A stretch of DNA of 64,000 nucleotides from Haliclystus octoradiatus (Eukaryota; Cnidaria; Staurozoa; Stauromedusae; Haliclystidae), in NCBI GenBank assembly GCA_916610825.1, contig OU744454.1, positions 10,356,922 through 10,420,921 on the forward strand, read 5' to 3'. Position 1 is the stretch's first letter. Each line of letters opens with the position of its first letter. The notes under the pieces are model-generated. The model was not told the DNA's origin. It was given only the letters and a program-made list of their open reading frames with translations, and made no database searches. Positions 36,104 through 47,578 of the stretch are shown here, one piece after another. The position numbers and the translations under genes are program-made.

Positions 36104-36281
36104 TGATATATGATAATATGACATCATTGCGTTTCAGTCTAGCTAATACATAGATATAATATTACAGATTCCTTAATCCGATTACATAAACAGTCTTGAG
36201 TTGAGTTTTTGAATGTCACGGACGTTTTTTATGAGTTATTGCCTTTCCTTTTATTCTTTCGTTATAATACAACACATAACA
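36104..36281 (+). repeat. Gypsy 3' LTR
   Basis: 178 bp, followed directly by CTATC. See the 5' LTR. Confidence 0.95.
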
Positions 36282-36794
36282 CTATCATTTTTTGGTTTTG
36301 CGGTATATCTTCATTGCATGAATTGTTATCCTCTCTATCAACGTTATCTGATTAACAAAATTAGTGTTTTGCAATGTGAAGTCTCGTTCCTGATTATACA
36401 TACGCCACCAAATTTTTTACCAGTCTAGTATTCATTCCTTGGGCTAGACAGTAGAACATGCTACTGTAGCATCATTTCACAATCTGTAGTTTATAGGATG
36501 TGGTAATGTACAGTGCAGAAGCTACTTTGCACAAAATACCTTTCTACAGAGACGATAAATCAGATGGGCAGATTTCGTTTCTGTGAAAAGAGGGCTATAA
36601 ACTAACGGTTATGGTGTTCTTATAGCGTTCCCCACCATACGTTATGATTTCTACCCTCAAAAGAATACTCTATTTTCAGTTCAGACAAATGCTACAACAG
36701 TAAATTCTACTTATCTAGTTATTGTGGTCACCAGAGAATCTTTTGATATGTGTTAAATATGTGTGAGAATGATGTGTCAAAATATAATCTGTAT

Positions 36795-37215
36795 AACGCG
36801 CGCTACGAGTGAAACATTTTCTGATTTTTATTTTCATCAAACTTGTGAACTTCAAAATCATTAAATCATCTGGAATTTTGCTACTCTTGAGTTTATATGT
36901 TCTTCCTTACCTCAGTTTTGTGGAAGAGAAAAATAGATTCCCGTTACAGAGCTACGCCATCTCAAACGTAACATCGCATGATTAATCCGATCTAAAGTCT
37001 ATTAGAAAAACCGCACGACTTGTGACTTTGTCGTCATAAAGCTAGATCCAATCCCTTTTTTTTCCTCAGCGACATTTGGGTCAAAACACCACTTTGAAGG
37101 CATTTTTCGCCAAGAAATAATTTCCAGATGGAAAAAAAAATTACGCCATTGTTTTTTTCACGTCGGGTTCTACTACATATGTAAAGATAGTCTGGGGGTT
37201 TATTCTCACTTTAAG
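36795..37215. repeat. Right arm of large inverted repeat around the Gypsy element
   Basis: Reverse complement of 30410-30845, best between about 36945 and 37215. No coding motif recognised. Confidence 0.6.
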
Positions 37216-37724
37216 CCAGTTGTAAGAATGAAATGAAGTTCGAAATCGTATTTTATTGATGTTCTGCCAGACGTCATTACTGTTTTGGAAATTACTAAAA
37301 CTATTCCAGAAAACTACTGCGTGAGCATAAATTTGACCACTGAGCAATTGTGAGCTAATTGTTAGCTAAATTTTGATACAAAAATACAAACTTTCGAGTG
37401 GGGGAGTTTGACATATTTGCTTACTTTTTCAGTACCCTAGCTGTTATGTTCGTAGGAAAGATAGATAATCGCAATAGAACATGTACTCTAGTCGAGTGTA
37501 AACGTGAGTCCCATTAGTAACAATCGCTAATACCCAATTGTAAATAAACGCTAAATCCTTAGGGTTCAGACATGAAAATTTGAATTTTTTCACTCGTATA
37601 GCGTCTGAAAACAAAATAATTGTGGTCCCAACATCTGCCAATGTTACATGGTGCAAATGCCATTCAGATATAATTTTGGAAAAACTTGTTTCATGGCCGT
37701 GATAGTCTCCGTGACGAACGGATT
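37216..37724. other. Intergenic, nothing recognised
   Basis: No exon or bounded element identified. Confidence 0.45.
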
Positions 37725-37838
37725 CTCGGTGCAGTGTCATTCGGTGCAGCGACCATTCGGCGAAACGGACTTTCGGCGTATCTGCCTTTCGGCGCAACGG
37801 CCTTTCGGTGCATCGCCTTTCGGCGCAACGGCCTGCAC
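37725..37838 (+). repeat. 16-bp minisatellite, block 2
   Basis: About seven units of TTTCGGCGCAACGGCC and variants; the same family and orientation as 30205-30291. Confidence 0.75.
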
Positions 37839-38028
37839 TCAAAATATCACACAATAACCGGTAAATTGTACAGCATGGCGATATTCTGAGAAACAGGTGT
37901 GCGAAGCAACGCCCCTTTCCATTTTCCCTGGAGTTGTTGTTGTTTGACTTATTATCGTATATCCAAAATTTATAGGATGTCTGAAAATTAGACTTGAATT
38001 TACATATTGCTATTTTGTCAAATGTTCC

Positions 38029-40480
38029 TCACTCATCAATCCTGTCTTTCATAGACTTCGCTAGAAATGATTCGAGGATTTTGTCAACATAATCATTTGC
38101 TGACTGTGAGAATAAGAAAATTAACTTATTCTCAGTCGATAATGTACCGAAAGAGTGGTGTGAACTATAAAGTTTATTATAAAATTTAGAACGAAGTTCT
38201 TTATTTGAATTACAAAAAAAGAGTAAATGAATTTCATCATCTATGGCTTGTTGATCACACAGCGTACATCGTCTGTCATCGTACGGTATGTCACGGTAGC
38301 GTGCTGTTTGAACCCTAAGCCTGTGACAGCAGGTTCTTAGTTGTATAATTTTTTTATAAAAGTCTAGAAAGTGACCGAAATTGTAGTCAATTTCTTCTTG
38401 AATTTTATTTCATATTTCAAGACTTTATAACTGTTCTTGGACCGTTTTTATAAGTTGCTTCTGTGTATCCACCCCTGAGCTATCCTTATACTGAGCAGGA
38501 TACTCACATCTACATTGACATCGTTTAAAATGGAATTTACCCGTGAATGCCAAGATAGCAGGCTATTTTCTAAGAGTTGTTCCTATAAGCCTTGTAAGTC
38601 AATTAAGAATTTGAATTTGAATTAATGGCCCTATAAGATAGAATTTTATCATATTTGATTTAATAACTCAATATCAACGGGAGAAAACCAAGCTCACCTC
38701 TTACAGCTGTTGTGCTAGCATTTTTTCGAACTCTCAGGATATGTTTCATGATTTTTCTCTGGAGGCTTCTAACGGGTTATCATCTTCATGTTTGATGGAG
38801 TCACCCCAAATTTCACTACCATACATCATTATTGGTATAATAATGGAATAGTAAATATTATTATAAATGATAACATAAGTGGTTGGTGATCCCTTCATTG
38901 CACGCATGGCAAGAAACCAGGGCTTTTCGGCCTTTGCACATAAACTTTTAATGCCATAAAGCTGCATACGTCCCAGTTATATGGAATGTAAAACCCAAAT
39001 ATTTGTACGTATCTGTCTCTTCCACCTTTTGTGTGTTAATGAAGAATCGAAATTTATGCTCTGTTTTTAAATTTTGAAAATCATTATCTTTGATTTTTCT
39101 TTGTTGATTTTTAGTTTCCATTGATCACAATAGTCTTGCATTTTTTGAAGACATGATTGTAGCCCTTGTTTACTAGTAGAAAACAAAACGATGTCGTCTG
39201 CAAACATCAGGCAGTTTAATTTTTCATCTAAAAGGGCGACTGGGTCACTAGAAGAATAGACCGTGTTTTTAGGTAGATCATTAATAAAAATATTAAAAAG
39301 TGAAGGACTTAACACACATCCTTGTCGAACACCTATATTTGGGGCGATAGCAGGTGTAATGGAGTTATATTGTATAACATTTGACCAGTATTGCTAGTAT
39401 ATAGACTTTACAAAATGCTGTAAAATCGACCATTTATGTTCAAATCGCGTAATTTGATGAACAATTCTGAATGGCTCACGGTGTCAAAAGCTTTTCGCAA
39501 GTCGATAAAACAAGTGAAAAGTTGGCCTCCATCTCGAGTGTATTTAGATATTTTATAGTTTTCAAGCAGAACAAATGGTCAGTGGTTCAGCGGTTAACTT
39601 GAAACCCACCTTGGCATTTGTGTAAAATTTTATGCGTAGAAAGAAATACGCTCATTCGTCGATTGAGAATTATGCAAAATAATTTGCCTAGAATATTTAC
39701 AACAGACTTATTCCTCGATAGTTACTTGGATCCAAAGGATTTCCCAATTTATGCATTGGTAGAATTAATGAGTCCTCCCATGTCTGAGGAAAGTAGCCCT
39801 CCTCTAATATTTTATTAAAAAGTTTTAAGTATAGTTTTAGGAAATTCAAGTTTTCGCTAGTTGATTTAACCATTTCTGGCAATAATCCGTCCTTTTCGGG
39901 GGACTTCTTAACTTTTAAATTTTTAATTGCGCTCTCTATTTCGTCTAAAACTATTGGAATGTCAAGAAATTTATTAAAATGTTGTTGCTCTTCACTCAAG
40001 GTTTTTATTGGGATAACATCATGTTCATGTAAATATTTGAAATGACGAAGAAGCATTTCGGGATTTGGAAGAGTTGAAGTTGTTCTCTGCCTTGTTAGGG
40101 ATTTAAGCTTTTGCCAAAATTTAGATTTGTCCTTGTACATGTGTTGATCAAATTCTTTGAAACATGAAATATTATGTACCTGTTTCGCGTACCTTATTGC
40201 TTTAATTATATTTTTTCTTTAATGTTATAAAACGTCCTCGTAAGTATGGGTTTGTTGGGACTCGCTTGAGATTTTGATTGTATTGTTCATTTGAGTTTGA
40301 GCATGTCGGCGTGTACCATGGTTGTTTGAAGCACCTGGAGAATTTAAATTGTTTAGACGATGTTTTTTTAATGTATTTTCTGCGGATGATAGAAGATTTC
40401 TTTAATATCATTTATGAGATTATCAATGTCTGATTTGTTTTCAATTATCTTCCCTTGTAATTCAGATATCATTACACAGC
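38029..40480 (-). mobile_element. LINE, 3' half of ORF2 (RT and C-terminal domain), decayed
   Basis: Minus-strand pieces in several frames. 40480-40200 is the pre-RT linker with KQPWYTPTC. 40140-39697 is the start of RT (KNLKVKKSPEKDGLLPEM, then LILPMHKLGNPLDPSNYRG). 39315-39067 is the palm (LSPSLFNIFINDLP, CLMFADDIVLF near 39190). 38967-38746 is the thumb (GIKSLCAKAEKPW, IPIMMYGSEIW). 38340-38029 is a cysteine-bearing C-terminal domain (RYRDIPYDDRRCTLC, DDEIHLLFFC) ending at a TGA at 38031-38029. The FADD box is kept but frames are broken many times. It could be the 3' part of the same element as 45253-48480, separated by later insertions. Confidence 0.75.
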
Positions 40481-40539
40481 AAAACTTGGATCTTGTTTTT
40501 AAGAATTTTTTTCTTAATACACGAATTATTACTGCTTGT

Positions 40540-40920
40540 TTCAAGAAAATGATGTTGTCTATATATAAAAGAAGAAGATTCTTGTTTAGAATTGATTTTC
40601 TTGAAAAAAAGATGTTTTGGTAAATAATTCTTGTAATAAGAAACATCTTTCTCGTATTACTAACAGTAACAGCTACATATGATGGGTACTAAACTGCAGT
40701 TTCTTGCAATAAGAAATGATTGAAACATAGTCACTATGTTTGAAATAAGAATTGTGTTTCGGTGATAAGAATATGCAGTTCTTGAAATAAGAAATGAGTT
40801 TCTGGTGATCAGTTCTTGAAATAAGAAAGTAATTTCTTGAAATAAGGAAAGATTTCTTGAAACAAGAAATTAATTGTAAATTATTTCGGAATAAGAATCA
40901 ACTTTCTCGTATTAATCAAT
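40540..40920. repeat. Array of TTCTTGAAATAAGAAA palindromic words
   Basis: Six to eight copies of an imperfect palindrome (arms TTTCTT/AAGAAA around GAAAT) at irregular 20-40 bp spacing, clearest between 40690 and 40870. It lies at the upstream edge of the minus-strand LINE. No open frame. Confidence 0.6.
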
Positions 40921-41269
40921 AAGACTAATAAGGGATTACATCACTCGTGTGAGTGGGTTACAGGAATTTAGACCCACGAGTTAACTAACGCCTCATTTAC
41001 GATATGGATTTCTCGTTTGTTGTTAGAGAACGAATGGGTCTAAATTTCGGTGACTCACGAATAATAATGATGTAATTTAATAACCATGTAACATAACCTT
41101 TGTCTGGAATATCAATTATCTCTTATCAATTTCACCACAATATCTGTATTCTAATTTAATGAGTCATTGATCCAAAATAATGATTTTTCAAACCCTTTAC
41201 GTGTTAGCTTTATTAAAAATATAATAATAGTTACATCTGGATGTCGCAACTCCCAAGCTGATATTTTTT
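40921..41269. other. Spacer, nothing recognised
   Basis: AT-rich with no recognisable feature. Confidence 0.45.
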
Positions 41270-42002
41270 AACGTTCCAAGTTGAATTTTAATTCAGAGTA
41301 CACATTCGATTTGATTTCATGGGAAATTATTTAATTCGTCGACACTTTCAAAATTGGTGTTCAGCTGGTTGTTTGATTGAAACCGTGCAGACAGCATAAG
41401 TACGTTCATGTTAAATGTATAATTTTTGATTTCTGATGTTATCAACTTCGCAAGGTCTATGAGAGGTAGTGAAAAATAGGCTGGGCCAAATGGGTCTCCC
41501 TGCTGAATACCAGTTGCTGATTTTAAAATTGTTTCCCATAAAAGAGGATGCTCTCTTCAATGTAGGCTTGGAACGTTAATGCTTACATTGCAGGAGAATA
41601 AAGTTTTACCGTTTTGAGGGTGGCATCTCTACGGATCGAATGGAAGGCATTCTTGAAGTCCAAATTTATGACTAAGCGACCTTTACAGGCAAAATATCTA
41701 CGCGTTGCATGGACTGCAGCTTCACAACCTCCATGTGTCCCATAGCCTAAGTGGAATGGTCTAAGGCTTTCTCCGATGCTTTCCATTATAGTCCCAGCAC
41801 CTATTTGTGTAGCCATTGTCGAAGAGCGCCCCCCAAAGCGATCGGTCGTATTCCACCATTTACTTTCCTGAGTAACTATAATAAAAGTAACTATAATATT
41901 ATTATAATATTTACTGCAGTAACTATGTATAGTATAACTTAAATTTATATAATGCATAAAGCATAACCAGCATACAGTAATCACAGCGGGCGAATTTTGC
42001 AC
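41270..42002 (-). mobile_element. LINE reverse transcriptase fragment
   Basis: Minus strand, 42002-41583 reads FHLGYGTHGGCEAAVHATRR, then KGRLVINLDFKNAFHSIRRD; 41580-41440 continues as ILKSATGIQQGDPFGPAYF in another frame. These are RT blocks of a non-LTR element. The first part lies in the left arm of the 41570/44262 inverted repeat; the second extends past the arm. Confidence 0.65.
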
Positions 42003-42057
42003 TTATAATACCTGCAACTGCTGATAAGAGAAACGGGATACGGTGTTTATTGTATAG
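41570..42057. repeat. Left arm of a ~490-bp inverted repeat
   Basis: Pairs with 43758-44262 with very high identity (above 90% by eye; the right arm has an extra ~17 bp near 43865). The arms enclose a 1.7-kb loop with the acidic protein gene. Confidence 0.85.
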
Positions 42058-42357
42058 TGCCTGAATAGGGTTATTGAATTGTAAAGTTTTAGGATGAGAA
42101 CTATGTCACAAGTTACCACTAGAATGATGTCTATTTCGAGACTTTTTCTGCGTAGATATTCGAATATCGAATTCAGCCGCGCTTCGATTTTGCAATTTTG
42201 AAGCGAGATTATCCATTTACGACGTCACAATGAGCTTCTACAATGTTTCATTGCGATTTTGCGGATGAGAAGAATCGGTTAGAATCTGTTGATCCTCAAT
42301 AAAGTTACTATATTTATATTTGTCAGTATTGATTGCTTGGTTTAACTCACCATAAAT

Positions 42358-42586
42358 ATGCGATTCGACTACGACGTGTATGAAGTTATAGATGAAGAAT
42401 TTAATTGGCTGAGTATGATTCAGCATGAATTGTACCTCGATGGAGATAATGGACAAACGTCGCAAAGAGATCTAGATGTCACGCCCACAAGCGATAATGA
42501 AACCTTTGATGATAGTGATGGTGATAGTAACAGTGATGGTGATAGTGATAGTGATGGTGATAGTGGAAGTGATATTGATAGTGATA

Positions 42587-42634
<48 letters not shown>

Positions 42635-43478
42635 ATATTTTGGATGTTTCTGAAGATGTATCAAATCAGAATTCAACGTTATCAAATGCTGAAGTATCAT
42701 CAATCAAAAGCAGAAAAAGGAAAGTTATAAATGAGGAAGATCAGTCTGACGATGAAGGATGTTCTCGTCCTACTAAAAGAGCAAAAACAGCCAACGAATC
42801 TGATTACAACAACAGAGAAATTAATTTGATTGATTTAACTGAGGATGACGATGACATCGCTAAAATAAACAACAACAACAACAGCATCATCGTATCAATT
42901 GAAAACAAGTCACCAGTATTTCGTATGAACATTCAACGTTCTGGTAAGATTAAGAATCGCATTAAATTAGACTATATAGCAGTTCAATAGATTGTAATCT
43001 TATCTTTCAAAACCAATTTACTCTGTTCTCTCTCGCTATCATCCTATGTATATGACTTAATATTAATTTGTCACACAACAACATAGCATGGTCTATACTG
43101 AATATGTCAGTCCATTCTCTGCAAAGTTATCCCTTGTGATGAATCCATTCGATGGAATCTTTGAAGAAAAATGTTGACATATGCTCAATTTGAAGTTAAT
43201 GTTTTCTTTGTACGTATAGCTTGATTTAAAAATGTATTATTTGACCTCTAACTTTTGCATTTCTTATTTCAGATTCACCATATTGCAATCTTGATGGGTT
43301 ACATGAAATTATTGATACCATTGAAGAGACAAATGCTACTGCATCTGATAACGAAGTTGAACATCTAAGCATCCCTGGAAATGTGGATGAATCTCAATAT
43401 AATTTAATCTTATTGGCAGATAATCTTGTTCAGTATGGGTTCATGTCTAAAGAATGGTTTCAAACCAACACATTGTAA
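42358..43478 (+). CDS. Acidic nuclear protein with SUMO-interaction motif, two exons
   Basis: Exon 1 is 42358-42943 and exon 2 is 43273-43478, with donor TCTG|GTAAGA, acceptor TTTCAG|AT, phase 1. The product is 263 residues. Residues 51-77 are SD/GD repeats, 78-91 are fourteen consecutive Asp encoded by a GAT microsatellite (42587-42630), and basic SRKRK (118-122) and KRAK (140-143) are candidate nuclear signals. INLIDLTEDDDD (155-166) is a textbook SUMO-interaction motif with an acidic flank. Exon 2 adds an acidic C-terminus ending EWFQTNTL. I recognise no family. Nuclear location and SUMO binding are inferred from motifs only. The gene sits in the loop of an inverted repeat whose arms are LINE-derived, so the surroundings are young and mobile. 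The in-frame join and good splice sites argue for a real gene. Confidence 0.55.
42580..42633. repeat. (GAT)n microsatellite in coding exon
   Basis: A run of GAT triplets encoding poly-Asp; length is likely to vary between individuals. Confidence 0.85.
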
Positions 43479-43757
43479 ATATTTAATTAGATACTTAATT
43501 GTATAGCCACTTTTGAATAGTAGTTTATATTAACTTAATAATTAATTTTGATAAATTTTAAAGCTGTGTTGTTTTATTTCTGCTGCCTCTATAATAACTT
43601 TTTAATTTTTTTAAGGAGTGACGTTATAAAACTTGACGTACCATTCGGAATGATAATCAATAATTTAAATCGAACAATTTGATAGGAAAATTTGAACACA
43701 AATATCTTTTAAAAAGGACAGATTTAACCATAAAAAAATGGCAAAAAGAAGTTACTA

Positions 43758-44262
43758 CTATATACAATAACCACCGTCTCCCGTTTCTCTTATCATCAGT
43801 TGTAGGTATTATAAGTGCATAATTCGCCTGCTGTGATTACTGTATGCTGGTTATGCTTTACGAAATAAACTAATAAAGAACATTATATTAATTTAAGTTA
43901 TACATAGTTGCTACAGTAAATATTATAGTAATATTATAGTTACTTTTATTATAGTTACTCAGGAAAGTAAATGGTGGAATACGACCGATCGCTTTGGGGG
44001 GCGCTCTTCGACGATTGACTACAAAAGTAGGTGCTGGGACTATAATGGAAAGCATCGGAGAAAGCCTTAGACCATTTCATTTAGGCTATGGGACACATGG
44101 AGGTTGTGAAGCTGCAGTCCATGCAACGCGTAGATATTTTGCCTGTAAAGGTCGCTTAGTCATAAAGTTGGACTTCAAGAATGCCTTCAATTCGATCCGT
44201 AGAGATGCCACCCTCAAAGCGGTAAAACGTTATTCTCCTGTAATGTAAGCACTAACAATGTA
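43758..44262. repeat. Right arm of the ~490-bp inverted repeat
   Basis: Includes 43994-44248, which encodes on the plus strand the same RT segment (FHLGYGTHGGCEAAVHATRR, LDFKNAFNSIRRD) as the left arm on the minus strand. It ends just before an unrelated LINE segment. Confidence 0.85.
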
Positions 44263-45252
44263 CCATAACAATGTATTACAAATACATCATCCACTTGTAG
44301 ATTTAGCGATTTCAAATTTACACGGTGATCAATTTGAATCCGGTGTCACCTTAGATATATTGGCATATCACCAAATGAATTATTATATTTATAAAACCAA
44401 CGCCAAAAAGCCTGTACTTAATCATAAACTAACACTAACCCGAAATTTTAAAGATCTAGATGCAGCATCGCTTAATCTTGCCATACAACAAACCAATTGG
44501 GATTTTTTAAACTTTTTCGATGATACATATTATGCATGGCAAGCAGTATTCAATACCATTGTAAATGAGATTGCACCGCTTAAACAAATCAGAGTGAAAT
44601 CAAAAAAGAAAAAAAGTTTTTTAGATGACCATGCCAGAATGTTGAAAAATAAGCGCGATAATTACCATAAAATATTTATTAGAACAAATGATGCAATTTA
44701 TTTCAATTTATTTAAAAAAACTAGGAATCAATTTACAAATTATTTTAGGCAATGCAAGAAAAATTATTATCATAAAAATATATTAGAAAACAAAGGAAAT
44801 CCTAAACAAATGTGGAAATTTCTGAAAGAGATTTTACCAAATAAATTAAAAAATGTAAATATTAATACTCTCAACATAAATGATAAACCAATTACTGATA
44901 ATATAACCATAGCAAATGAATTTAACAATTATTTTTTAGATATTGCAAATAAATTAGCCTCGTCTATTCAGTCAACAAATTATAATCCAATGACTTTAAC
45001 AACAAATTTTATAAATACTATAACAAATGTAGATATCTTAGCAAATCAATTTCAATTCCATTTTAGAAACAGAAAAATTAATATATAAACTACCAAATAA
45101 ACGATCTGTAGGTATCGATAACATAGAAACTAGGCTTTTAAAATTAACTGCACACAGCATTGCACCAGGCTTGACTAGAATATTCAATCTTTCTCTCAGG
45201 GATGGTGTCTTTCCTGAAGCTCTGAAAACAGCAAAGGTTATCCCTTTAGATC
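44258..45252 (+). mobile_element. LINE ORF2 segment between endonuclease and RT, truncated
   Basis: One plus-strand frame (44258-45088) reads from the end of the endonuclease (LDILAYHQMNYYIY) through the basic linker (RNQFTNYFRQCKKNYYHKNI, WKFLKEILPNKLK, IANEFNNYFLDIANKLASS). The next frame (to about 45252) begins RT (RSVGIDNIETRLLKL, ALKTAKVIPL). It stops abruptly at about 45252, where minus-strand LINE sequence starts. The linker frame is long and open, so this fragment is fairly young. Confidence 0.7.
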
Positions 45253-46461
45253 AGTGTCTTTTCCATTTATTTTTGATAAAAAGGTAGTAGAGTTATTATT
45301 GCCCCAGATAAATTTTGATGGGCGATCCTCACATAAAAAATCCTGTGTTCTAATATTTGGTAAAGATGTGCATATGTATAAGTCAAGGCGACAATGATCA
45401 GAGAATATCAATCCTGAATTATTAACGATTAATTTTTAGAGTATCGTAGACTCTCTGATAACCGGATCCTCTGATGCTAGAAAAAAATCGATTAAGCTTG
45501 ACCCTTGTACACCGTGGATACTTAGTTCACCATTTTTATCGCCGTTCAATCTACCATAATGTACGAAGCTTGTTGTTAATGCATATTTTAATAAGATTTT
45601 GACAACAGTTATCGATATTCGAGTCTTTAGTATTTCTTACTGGCAAATTAAAATCGGGTACATAAGCTATTGCAAATCAAGAAATGGTTCGTCATCATCA
45701 TTTTCAATGGAGTCTAATGTATGTCCAATGCGAGCATTGAAATCACCACCAACCACTATGTCACCTTCGGAAGGGATAAATTCTATATCATGTTGAAGAT
45801 CGTCATATACCTGTGCCCGATGAGTCACATTAATAATAGAGTAGTGGGGACTGACATACACAAAAGCAACATGCAAATCGTTTTTAAGACCAAAAAATGA
45901 TTTTTATAAGATGAACCAAATGATATTCTGGGATCTGGAATTCATTTCAGTTATTCCGGGGGATATGACTTCCTTGATCAATACAATCATACCACCTGAG
46001 TTTCTAGCTATCGATTTTGATTTTCTCCTATTCTTATTTATTTGTTCGTAATTATTAACCTTTGTTTGGTATATGGCCTTCCCATGTTTCTGTCAAGCAA
46101 ATTACGTCACTTGTGGGCGTTTCTATAAAGTCAGTGTTATTTAAGTTTGAAGTTAGGCCGTTGATATTCCAAAATGTAAGTTTGAACTGTGTGGGCGTCA
46201 TCATAGTATTACTATATATTTGATCAATAATAAATGTTTTGGCATCATTGTATCCATGAGTGATTTGCCACTAAAATAATGTATAATTTGCTTAAGGAAT
46301 AAATATAATTTGATAAACTTAGCTGATTTCATTTGATCAGTTAATTTCCTGCATTCTTGGGTATGTTCATTTGTTGTAATTTCTTTTTGACTCTTCATTG
46401 TTAACACTGTTGGTTGCGGAATGGAAATGGCATGGCATTCCACACAGGAGGGAAAAAATGA

Positions 46462-47290
46462 TCAAGCGGTAGATAGAAAAGATTGGAGTATGGTGGAAAA
46501 AAGGGGGTTATTATACGACAGATCGTGTTGGCCATATGCTTGATTTATTGGCATGTATTGACCTGTCAGGTGTTGTGGAGCAGCAGGTTGAAGAGGCTGC
46601 AGTGGTGGTGACATGGACTGTATATATGGCGATTGCCTCAGTGGTAGTCTCTGCTGATTTATTGTCACAACTTTGCTTGGAGTCTGAACGAGGGAGGGTT
46701 GATGGATAACATACCCTGCCTTCATATTACTTTCTTTGTGGCCTCCCTGTCTTATTTCCTGTTGATTTTGTACCGTTTCTTTATTGTTGGAAATTACTTG
46801 TGTATTCAGTTGGATGGGATTGACGTTATTTTCTATTATCAATGGAGTACTAATGTGTTTATATTGGTGCAAGGCTCTGATTATGTTTCTAGCGATTAGC
46901 TTTGTTCCATGCAAGTTTGTGTATGTGCAGTCGTTCAGGAATAGATCGGGATTTAATGTGATACTGTCATTAACTGTTGCTGAAAATGTGTCAAGATGAT
47001 CAACAAAATGCACTTGATTTAATTCGCATAATTTTTCAACCATTTTATTTACAGTTATAACGCTATACATGTTACCTTTTCATTCGTTTTTGGTAACATT
47101 GATGAGTAGTATATATCCGAGTTTTCAAACAATGACTTAGTTTCAAGTATTACATTTTTTATATCTGCGAAAGCAACTTCTTGGCTTTTATTTTGAATAT
47201 CATTCGATCCCAGATGTAAAATGATTGCCTTGTAACAGTTTTGAGTCGATTGTTCAATTTTCTCTACCTCGTTTATAAATTCATGCGTTG
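46462..47290 (-). pseudogene. SGNH/GDSL hydrolase-like domain of LINE ORF1
   Basis: Minus strand: IILHLGSNDIQNKSQEV (about 47228-47178) matches the GSND block of SGNH hydrolases. About 55 codons later, past a stop near 47073, LNDCTYTNLHGTKLIARNI resembles the DxxH block holding the catalytic Asp and His. CR1/L2-type LINE ORF1 proteins are known to carry an esterase of this class. The tail is Gln/Pro-rich and ends about 46465. One stop separates the two halves, so it is broken. Confidence 0.55.
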
Positions 47291-47578
47291 CTATACCCTG
47301 ACATACTATCTTATTTGCTTTGTCACTTTTTGCAATCCGAGATGCATATTGATATGTCGAAAGTGGGAGTCTGCTAGGATTAACAAATTCTGGTCGTTTC
47401 CTGTTTCAACAATGATTTTCTTATTTTATTATTCTATTCTTGTCAGTATAAATTTTACCTTGTTGAGCGTTTGACACCTGATTTGCTTTTCTTTGTATCT
47501 CAGCTGTCATTTCGACCTCTTGAGAGTCCCCACCTGTATATTGTACTGACTCAAATGTTTCAATTTGTTGTTGCAATT

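Larger units (their letters stand above)
31531..36281 (+). mobile_element. Ty3/Gypsy LTR retrotransposon, apparently intact
   Basis: LTRs at 31531-31707 (177 bp) and 36104-36281 (178 bp) differ only by one T in a T-run. The target duplication is CTATC (31526-31530 and 36282-36286). A TGGCGACGAGG sequence begins 1 nt after the 5' LTR and is the likely primer-binding site; a purine run (36094-36100) precedes the 3' LTR. One uninterrupted gag-pol frame fills the interior. Near-identical LTRs plus an open frame mean a very recent insertion that may still be able to move. Confidence 0.95.

Noticed and set aside
37444..37854. 136-codon minus-strand frame
   Set aside because: Its N-terminal part is the 16-bp minisatellite; no domain or splice support.
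42479..42730. Poly-Met and poly-His frames
   Set aside because: Shadows of the GAT microsatellite inside the poly-Asp coding frame.
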